Below, in pieces: positions 55,115-62,658 of a DNA stretch of 64,000 nucleotides. The stretch covers positions 8,698,501 to 8,762,500 of the forward strand of contig BSBN01000233.1 of assembly GCA_027924645.1 (NCBI GenBank), read 5' to 3'. The notes under the pieces were generated by a model. That model did not search any database, was not told the DNA's origin, and saw only the letters and a program-made list of their open reading frames with translations. How positions within the stretch are numbered: the stretch's first letter is position 1; each line of letters begins with the position of its first letter. This DNA comes from Cunninghamia lanceolata (lineage: Eukaryota; Streptophyta; Pinopsida; Cupressales; Cupressaceae). The position numbers and the translations under genes are program-made.

Positions 55115-56030
55115 GTAAGAGGCTCTATTACACTATCCTTTCATTTCATGTGCTTGTTATTGGGTAAACTTGTACCATGTTGTTGTTGTACTTTCTTGTG
55201 ATTGCATTTTTTGGATACTTCAATAGTTATCATAGCTCTTGGATATTGTAAGCAAAGAATGAACCTACCCTCAACGTGTAATACTACAATTCTAGCCATT
55301 ATAAGCCTACCATTGATTCTTTACATAAATGCGTTATCATGAATTGTCTCACTATTCTACTTACAGAACCAAAAGAAACGTGCAATACTGCAATTTACCA
55401 AGTTCTACTTCAAACCATTTTGCTTGAGTATTCACTTCATTATTATTGTCCTTGTCATGTTTATGACATGCTCCTATGCTACATTATGACATTTAACTCT
55501 ATCATTCTAGACAATCACTTTGTGTATGTGTTAGTAAAGCTCTTAATCACTGATCCTAAAGTCAAGGCTGTTATATCTACTTTGTTGCTGTAATTCCAAG
55601 GGTTCTTGGTCACTGTCTAATGGTTTTGAGAGTGCCTTTATCTCTTCTCTTTGTTTGGTGAAACCCTACTAGCTGTTGCATCTCTTTATCGTTTCCTATA
55701 CCTTCCATGCTATGGACTATCCTAAGACAGAGATATGGACTACCATCTTACAAATTTTACTATCTTCCTTGTCATATGAAGGACTGGGATTATCCCTTCT
55801 TGTTGAAAATCTTATGCTCATGACTATAAGAATCCTCCTATAAACTGGAATCTATTACTTACAATAAAGGAAGAATCTCACAACATACCTTGACTTAGTC
55901 ATTTAAGAGTGGAAGAAAAATGTTATTTTAAACAAAAATTTATAGTTTTTGCATTCTTTCCTTGACTTATATTAATTTTTACATGATGATTAAACTGCAT
56001 GCAAAGAAATTATATGAAAGCAAAATGAAA
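55115..56030 (+). other. Putative intron region of the second CACTA gene
   Basis: AT- and pyrimidine-rich with only short open frames and no family motif. It separates the exon ending near 55114 from the exon-like stretch before 56164. Confidence 0.45.
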
Positions 56031-56159
56031 AGAAAAAGTCCCCGTCAATAGAGCTCTCTACAAAGATGCACAACTTGAGGACAATGATGATAGTGACTAT
56101 GTTGAACATCTTGACGAGAATCTGCATCATATTTAGAGTAGTAGTACTGGTGCTGGAAT

Positions 56160-56164
56160 TGAGG
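56160..56164 (+). repeat. Target-site duplication TGAGG, left of the gag-only element
   Basis: Directly precedes TGTTGG. The partner is at 62654-62658. Confidence 0.9.
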
Positions 56165-56566
56165 TGTTGGTGCCTGAATTCACTGTCGGTTATTTTAGCA
56201 ATTTTCATGCAGGCACCTTCCCAAAAAATCAAAAAAAGGTTCTAAGTCTTTGGGCCTCCTCAGCATGTTTTAACATCAGCATCATATTTTCTTTGGAGGA
56301 GGTCATCATCATCATGTTTCCAGACATCACCCTGATGTTGCTTACGAGGGTCATCATATTTTCTGTCAGCATGATCTTTTGCTGGGGTGATATTCTAACA
56401 TCGGGTGATCTTACTTAAGATCATCCTGATGATGTTGCTGCAAAGTCCTAAGTATGATCCGATCTTCATCGGGGTCATCATATTTGAACATCGGGAGATC
56501 TTAGTCAAGATCATCCTGATGTTGTTTTATCACTTCATGTTCGTTGTTTTATCACCCTGATGATGC

Positions 56567-57103
56567 TGACGTCATTCTTATGTCAGGGTGATATCCGTTC
56601 TTCTACCTGTCTGCATCATGATATTTCCGAAGGGAGATATTCGCCTGTCGGCTTCATGCATTGTCCAATGGGGGTGATCATTTCAAATATCAGTCACCTA
56701 TTCATATATCACCCTGATTTTATAGTGGAGCTACAGTGCAGCATGATATGTGTGCATCAGGATGATATTTCCAAATATCCGGTTATCTTCCGAATATCAT
56801 CCTGATGCCGATGTATGGTGACGTCATCAAGGTCCGGGGGGGGTCATATTTCTAACACTGATCATCTTGTGGAGATCCCCCGATATTCGCAAACATGACG
56901 ATGACGTCATTCGGATATCAGGAGGTGCGCGATAGGCAGATATGCTGATGACGTTAGCAGGATATGACGGTGACGTCATCAGGATGTTCATCAGCCAGAC
57001 ATTTGGTATCGACTAAGCAGGAGGATCTTCCTCCGATGCATCAGGTTGTGCCGATGAAGGCGATTATCATGTAGGTGATATTGCGATGATGATGCTGACG
57101 TCA
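56567..57103 (+). promoter_or_regulatory. Cluster of five TGACGTCA palindromes
   Basis: Exact copies at 56567-56574, 56819-56826, 56902-56909, 56971-56978 and 57096-57103. TGACGTCA is a classic binding site for plant bZIP (TGA and related) factors. They all lie upstream of the TATA box at 57214, as promoter elements would. In the 3' LTR only three remain exact (61163, 61232, 61357); two have become TGACATCA (60829, 61081). Confidence 0.75.
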
Positions 57104-57213
57104 GGGTGATATTTCAAGCAACAGGATATCATGCTATTGGAGGATGATGATGAAGGCTTATACTAGTGTCGTCGGGAGCAAAAGCACCGACATCATATAT
57201 GCTCGTGGCCTAG

Positions 57214-57221
57214 TATATAAA
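57214..57221 (+). promoter_or_regulatory. TATA box of the gag-only element
   Basis: TATATAAA, 1049 bp from the LTR start, about 110 bp after the last TGACGTCA. The 3' LTR keeps it at 61475-61482. Confidence 0.75.
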
Positions 57222-58396
57222 GTGTTGAAATGGTCGCCGCGGGGTGCATGTGGGATAATTGGTATCCTGCATATTTTGAAATATCACGATGAGGTATTTT
57301 GGTGGGAAACGGTTGTGGTGCACTGTTTGATGTTTTCCCGATGGCTGCGAGGTAGATGAGCATTAATGGCGAAGGTTGCAGAGGTATGGACGGATTTGGT
57401 ACCTGATTGAAGGTGTACATCAACAGACAGTGGCGCAGGGCTCGAGGTTTCTTCCTGTCTCCTCCCCACCTACTGCATTCATGTTTGGGCGCCAATCTGG
57501 TAATGCGTTGAGCGCCATTTTTCTGATACTGTGTATCTGGCGAGATTTTTGGTCAACCATGTAATTAATTGCTATGGTACACTTTTTGGCTGTTATAAGC
57601 AGACTGTGTTACCATTTTTCAGGTTGTCGAAAACTGGATATTTTGGCTCTGTAATAAGATACAACTAGTTTTGGTTGCTCTATGCAGCAAAACTTGTGAG
57701 TTTATGTATCTCCTGTTGTACGTTTTGGCATGAATCCACTGATTTCATGGTTAATCTTATATGAATAATGCTATGTTTGCATGTGTTATGCTGATCCTGT
57801 CTCCAGTTTTGCATGTATCTTTCTTCCTGCAATAGGGATGCCATAAGTATCGACAGCTTAACACTCTGTATTGGGAGATATCTGTAAGGCAGGTATCATG
57901 TGTATCCCCCTGAAATCTAGTTTTAGCTATTCATGCTGATCATTCACAGGTGTATGTCTACCGACTCCAAGCCCTGGATAGGCACCAATCTAGCTCTGTG
58001 TTGAGGTTATACACCATGTCCAGCTTTGCATCCAAACACCATTTCAAACCATCTCTCCCTTCCATCTATTAGTTGTAGGATTAGGAGTAGGAAACCCTTG
58101 CATGCTCTCATCCCTAACCAGACATATGTGTCCAAGAACGTTGCCCACCTTGTGATCTATCATACAGATCTTGGTCCATACATGAGAGTATTCTGCCTAT
58201 TATTGTCAAGTTAGATCTTTCTATCTTTGAGCTGGTCAAGGTTACATCTTGAGTTATAGGGATACCCCCCTTGGTGCGGCAGAACCAAAAGTGAAGGGGA
58301 GGAGCTCACGCAACCTCCTGTATTAGTTGGCTGGATCTGCCTGTGCATTAGAAGTGGCAAACCCTAATGCTGATTCAAAAGAAAAACCAACAAAAA

Positions 58397-58413
58397 TGGC
58401 GACTCTGCTGGGG
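58397..58413 (+). promoter_or_regulatory. Primer-binding site of the gag-only element (tRNA-Arg type)
   Basis: TGGCGACTCTGCTGGGG begins four bases after the LTR. It is the complement of a tRNA 3' end reading CCCCAGCAGAGTCGCCA, which fits a plant tRNA-Arg, the primer reported for Ogre/Tat-type gypsy elements. The isoacceptor is recalled, not checked. Confidence 0.8.
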
Positions 58414-58536
58414 TGATGAATCCAGAAAACAAAAGTGCCTTGCTGACATTCTGTCCTCTCTCTAAGAGGTGGCGACTCTATTGAAAGAACCTATCAGTGC
58501 TGCAATATATATCCAGGTATTCATCTTTGATTCAAA

Positions 58537-60087
58537 ATGTTGAGTTTAGAACATCAAGCCTGGTCGTGCTCTGAGAGAAGACCATTCTTTATTGAAAGAT
58601 ATAAAGCCCTAAATTTCACAGGGATATATGGTTACCCAAATATTATTCCTAGTAAAATTAGAAGATGTTTGCCAAAATATAGTGGATCAGATTCTGAATC
58701 GGCAAACAAACATCTGCAAAGATTTTGTAATTTAATAGAAGATTATGAGGTAGAGAATGAAGATGTAGTAATGAGACTCTTTGTTCAGTCATTAGAAGAT
58801 GATGCTAGGATATGGTTTTCAGACCTGCCTGTTTGTTCAGTTTCTTCATGGATAGATTTAGAAGTTGCATTCCTAGGGCAGTTTGGTGAAAGGTTTGATG
58901 TGGCCTCATTGATCATACATTTTATGAATATCCAAAGGGAAGATGAGGAACTGGTTCCAGCCTTTAATCTTAGGCTTATTAAATTGCTCAGGCAGATCCC
59001 TGAATATATGAGACCTAATAATGCATTGTGCTTGACAATTTATCTGGCTGCATTTGATGAAGAAATGAGTTATCTGTTGAGAGATAAAGAACCAGTCACA
59101 CTTCACCAGGCTTTCCAATTTGCTATGGACATAGAAAACAATGAGAAATATGGAATGCCAGTAGGTTTCATGGCTGCAAGTTGTCAAAGCAGTTATCAAA
59201 GTGAATATATTTCAGCTCTCCCAGTATGTGCATTGAGAGATGATTGTATAGAGGGAAATATATTTCAGAATAATGTGTGCAGCCATGATGTGATGCATGA
59301 AGAAAATGTTGTAGAAAATGTAAGCACATCTTGTAATAATGAAAACAAAGATTGTTATCAGCCTTTAGAAGACAAGCCTACAGACACAAGGTGCCCTCCA
59401 ATTGATCAAATGAGAGACATACATGAAGTTGTGTCTTACAGCAGTGTGCATATCTCAGTTATGCCTGATTATTTATATGAAGTGGATATGCAGAGCTTCA
59501 CTCTGAATATAGAAAATATTGATTCAAGGGATGGTAGTGAATATGCTAGTGATTGCCAGCATTCAGATGCATATGTGAGCCTTTCAGATGATGAAATATA
59601 TTTGGATGCTGATTATGAATGTTTCCTTGAAGATTTTGGCCACCTTCATAGTGCAGAGGTTGAAAACTTTGTTTTTGATTATCAGGGCACTGGTGAAGAT
59701 AAAAAACAAGGTCACTATTCAGAGGTGGATGGGAAAATTGCAAATGTGTGTGCTCATACAGTTGGGAATAGTGCTGATTGCAGGGGTGACTATGAAGCTT
59801 TCAGTGTAGGGCTGCATTCTGAGTTATTTCTGCCTTCTCTTGAGACATTTCAGGTGGACATTAATGACAAAACTACCGTGCATGATGATGATGGATATCT
59901 ATATGTTCATCAAGATAAATTTGATTATGAGATGTTGCTTGTGCCTGAATATTGCATGTTTGATGCAGAGGAGCTCTTATTTTTGAGGAAGGGCAGAATT
60001 CTGATGTGGATTCATTTGTTTCATGTGAGTCTGTTATTTTTCCAAGCAACATCAGTGACTCATATGATGATGACATTCTACAACTGA
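58537..60087 (+). CDS. Gag protein of the gag-only element
   Basis: The frame is 516 codons from MLSLEHQAWSCSERRPFF. A Retrotrans_gag core lies at about residues 45-190: RCLPKYSGSDSESANKHLQR, YEVENEDVVMRLFVQSLEDD, WFSDLPVCSVSSWIDLEVAF, LGQFGERFD, LIKLLRQIPEYMRPNNALC. The C-terminal 300 residues are acidic and without a zinc knuckle (YVSLSDDEIYLDADYECFLE). The gag forms particles and would need polymerase from another element. The end of the frame (after LLFLRKGR) is probably displaced: a neighbouring frame continues as EEGQNSDVDSFVSCESVIFP through 60251, in keeping with the acidic style, so a one- or two-base indel near 59985 is likely. It is the least damaged long gene in the window. Confidence 0.87.
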   Translation: MLSLEHQAWSCSERRPFFIERYKALNFTGIYGYPNIIPSKIRRCLPKYSGSDSESANKHLQRFCNLIEDYEVENEDVVMRLFVQSLEDDARIWFSDLPVCSVSSWIDLEVAFLGQFGERFDVASLIIHFMNIQREDEELVPAFNLRLIKLLRQIPEYMRPNNALCLTIYLAAFDEEMSYLLRDKEPVTLHQAFQFAMDIENNEKYGMPVGFMAASCQSSYQSEYISALPVCALRDDCIEGNIFQNNVCSHDVMHEENVVENVSTSCNNENKDCYQPLEDKPTDTRCPPIDQMRDIHEVVSYSSVHISVMPDYLYEVDMQSFTLNIENIDSRDGSEYASDCQHSDAYVSLSDDEIYLDADYECFLEDFGHLHSAEVENFVFDYQGTGEDKKQGHYSEVDGKIANVCAHTVGNSADCRGDYEAFSVGLHSELFLPSLETFQVDINDKTTVHDDDGYLYVHQDKFDYEMLLVPEYCMFDAEELLFLRKGRILMWIHLFHVSLLFFQATSVTHMMMTFYN

Positions 60088-60251
60088 TAATGATATATGC
60101 TGATGAAGCTAGATGTAGATTTGTTGAAGAAAAAGAAATGAGCAGCAGCACAAATAATTGCCAAGGGGCTTGGTGCAGACAGTTAAATGCTTTTAGGCTT
60201 CATTTGAAGAAATCAAAAGAAAATCAGGTGTTTAACAAAGGAAAAGTCTAG
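60006..60251 (+). pseudogene. Shifted C-terminal end of the TR-GAG gag
   Basis: The frame gives DSYDDDILQLIMIYADEARC and ends HLKKSKENQVFNKGKV with a stop at 60249. Its composition matches the gag's C-terminal part better than the 516-codon frame's last 30 residues do. It is most simply the true end of gag after an indel; a programmed frameshift cannot be excluded. Confidence 0.6.
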
Positions 60252-60262
60252 TTTTTCCTTTC

Positions 60263-60281
60263 TGGTGGCCCTAGGCCACCA
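60263..60281. repeat. Short perfect hairpin after gag
   Basis: TGGTGGCC, three bases CTA, then GGCCACCA: an 8-bp perfect stem 12 bp after the end of the gag frame. It is GC-rich in an AT-rich setting. It could stabilise the RNA 3' region or be a remnant of something else. Confidence 0.75.
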
Positions 60282-60331
60282 TGTTTATTTTAAAAATAAT
60301 GTGTTTGGTGATGAGATCATGGTAACTTCAT

Positions 60332-60426
60332 GACTCTGTGCCCAATGGATAAGGGACTGGTCTGCATCCCAGAGATCTGGGGTTCTCGCTGCAGTCTTGC
60401 ACCTGCACGTCCCCAATCAGAGCCAC
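60332..60426 (+). pseudogene. tRNA-Arg-like sequence directly before the 3' LTR
   Basis: The 5' part, GACTCTGTGCCCAATGGATA then AGGGACTGGTCTGCATCCCA and GAGATCTGGGGTTC (60332-60385), follows plant tRNA-Arg through acceptor, D arm, anticodon arm and half of the T arm. Then 24 extra bases, then TCCCCAATCAGAGCCAC (60410-60426), which resembles the remaining T stem, acceptor and CCA end. The LTR starts at the next base. The anticodon loop reads CTGCATC, so the arginine anticodon is lost. It is not a working tRNA gene. Confidence 0.7.
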
Positions 60427-62653
60427 TGTTGGTACCTAAATTCACTGTCAGTTATTTTAGCAATTTTCATGCAGGCACCTTCCCAAAAAATCCAAAAAAG
60501 GTTCTAAGTCTTTGGGCCTCCTCAGCATGTTTTAACATCAGCATCATATTTTCTTTGGAGGAGGTCATCATCATCATGTTTCCAGACATCACCCTGATGT
60601 TGCTTACGAGGGTCATCATATTTTCTGTCAACATGATCTTTCGCTGGGGTGATATTCTAACATCAGGTGATCTTACTTAAGATCATCCTGATGATGTTGC
60701 TGCAAAGTCCTAAGTATGATCCGATCTTCATCGGGGTCATCATATTTGAACATCAGGTGATCTTAGTCAAGATCATCCTGATGTTGTTTTATCACTTCAT
60801 GTTTGTTGTTTTATCACCCTGATGATGCTGACATCATTCTTATGTTAGGGTGATATCCATTTTTCTACCTGTCTGCATCATGATATTTCCGAAGGGAGAT
60901 ATTCGCCTGTCGGCTTCATGCATTGTCCAATGGGGGTGATCATTTCAAATATCAGTCACATATTCATATATCACCCCGATCTTATAGTGGAGCTACAGTG
61001 CAGCATGATATGTGTGCATCAGGATGATATTTCCAAATATCCGGTTATCTTCCGAATATCATCCTGATGTCGATGTATGGTGACATCATCAAGGTCCGGG
61101 GGGGTCATATTTCTAACACTGATCATCTTGTGGAGATCCCCTGATATTCATAAACATGACGATGACGTCATCCGGATATGAGGAGGTGCGCGATAGGCAG
61201 ATATGCTGATGACATCAGCAGGATATGACGGTGACGTCATCAGGATGTTCATCAGCCAGACATTTGGTATCGGCTAAGTAGGAGGATCTTCCTCCGATGC
61301 ATCAGGTTGTGCCGATGAAGGCGATTATCATGTAGGTGATATTGCGATGATGATGCTGACGTCAGGGTGATATTTCAAGCAACAGGATATCATGTTGTTG
61401 GAGGATGATGATGAAGGCTTATACTAGTATCGTCAGGAGCAAAAGCATCGACATCATATATGCTCGTGGCCTAGTATATAAAGTGTTGAAATGGTCGCCG
61501 CGGGGTGCATGTGGGATAATTGGTATCCTGCATATTTTGAAATATCACGATGAGGTATTTTGGCGGGAAACGGTTGCGGTGCACTGTTTGATGTTTTCCC
61601 AATGGCAACGAGGTAGATGAGCATTAATGGCGAAGGTTGTAGAGGTATGGACGGATCTGGTACTCGATTGAAGGTGTACATCAACGGACAGTGGCGCAGG
61701 GCTCGAGGTTTCTTCCTGTCTCCTCCCCACCTACTGCATTCATGTTTGGGCACCAATTTGGTAATGCATTGAGCGCCATTTTTCTGATACTGTGTATCTG
61801 GCGGGATTTTTGGTCAACCATGTAATTAATTGTTGTGGTACACTTTCTGGCTGTTATAAGCAGACTGTGTTACCATTTTTCAGGTTGTTGAAAACTAGAC
61901 ATTTTGACTCTGTAATAAGATACAACTAGTTTTGGTTGCTCTGTGCAGCAAAACTTGTGAGTTTATGTATCTCCTGTTGTACGTTTTGGCATGAATCCAC
62001 TGATTTCATGGTTAATCTTATATGAATAATGCTATGTTTGCATGTGTTATGCTGATTCTGTCTCCAGTTTTGCATGTATCTTTCTTCCTGCAATAGGGAT
62101 GCCATAAGTATCGACAGCTTAACACTCTGTATTGGGAGATATCTGTAAGGTAGGTATCATGTGTATCCCCCTGAAATCTAGTTTTAGCTATTCATGCTGA
62201 TCATTCACAGGTGTATGTCTACCGACTCCAAGCCCTGGATAGGCACCAATCTAGCTCTGTGTTAAGGTTATACACCATGTCCAGCTTTGCATCCAAACAC
62301 CATTTCAAACCATCTCTCCCTTCCATCTGTTAGTTGTAGGATTAGGAGTAGGAAACCCTTGCATGCTCTCATCCCTAACAAGACATATGTGTCCAAGAAT
62401 GTTGCCCACCTTGTGATCTATCATACAGATCTTGGTCCATACATGAGAGTATTCTGCCTGTTGTTGTCAAGTTAGATCTTTCTATCTTTGAGCTAGTCAA
62501 GGTTACATCTTGAGTTATAGGGATACCCCCCTTGGTGCGGCAGAACCAGAAGTGAAGGGGAGGAGCTCACGCAACCTCCTGTATTAGTTGGCTGAATCTG
62601 CGTGTGCATTAGAAGTGGCAAACCCTAATGCTAATTCAAAAGAAAAACCAACA
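60427..62653 (+). repeat. 3' LTR of the gag-only element
   Basis: It starts TGTTGGTACCTA and ends AACCAACA, then TGAGG. Of the first roughly 125 bases, four differ from the 5' LTR by eye. CpG sites are hit repeatedly (TGACGTCA to TGACATCA, TCGGTT to TCAGTT). Confidence 0.95.
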
Positions 62654-62658
62654 TGAGG
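62654..62658 (+). repeat. Target-site duplication TGAGG, right of the gag-only element
   Basis: Exact match to 56160-56164. It is followed by TAAGTG, so the pre-insertion site reads GAATTGAGGTAAGTG. Confidence 0.9.

Larger units (their letters stand above)
53394..56164 (+). pseudogene. Second CACTA gene (plant En/Spm Transposase_24-like), several exons
   Basis: A splice acceptor (TTTGGACTTTAG|GAAATG) precedes a 60-codon exon, MRKKTLRHNLDDSNHVVEVP (53394-53572). The main exon (about 53640-54712) has LPTSRSQRIGI, a doubled DIAHGDVQ repeat, DDFLAQSLREIIENN, a basic KRKRSSQDLYRS, then GKNATRWASGLGVRCR and the conserved block LSPKQWEALKEDTCSEEYLT with KGKRARDNVAVGYTF. After TGTATTTTAG, a further exon (54818-55114) starts VENNNREAGVEDMLNYMATL. 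Another exon-like stretch, ending YVEHLDENLHHI, a stop, and SSSTGAGIE, reaches 56164. The tryptophan and SEEYL/K-x-R-A-R-D-N pattern fits En/Spm second proteins, which bind the element ends. Stops near 54252, 54384 and 54405 break it. Confidence 0.72.
56165..58392 (+). repeat. 5' LTR of the gag-only element
   Basis: It runs from TGTTGGTGCCTG to AAAACCAACA-type end. The U3-like part (56240-57110) is filled with ATCATCCTGATG, GTCATCATATTT and GGGTGATAT repeats and five TGACGTCA palindromes. A TATA box follows at 57214. Confidence 0.95.
56165..62653 (+). mobile_element. Gag-only LTR element (TR-GAG type)
   Basis: Two LTRs of 2228 and 2227 bp with perfect TGTTGG/CCAACA ends, an exact TGAGG duplication, a tRNA-Arg-type primer site and a 2-kb interior that encodes only gag. 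TR-GAG elements (terminal-repeat retrotransposons with a gag domain) are a known non-autonomous plant class; here no protease or polymerase is seen. The LTRs differ by few changes by eye, mostly G/A and C/T, so the insertion is young within this window. It interrupts the second CACTA gene. Confidence 0.92.

Noticed and set aside
60332..60395. A functional tRNA gene.
   Set aside because: The T arm is interrupted by about 24 extra bases, the anticodon loop reads CTGCATC and the acceptor ends do not pair fully. It is only tRNA-like.
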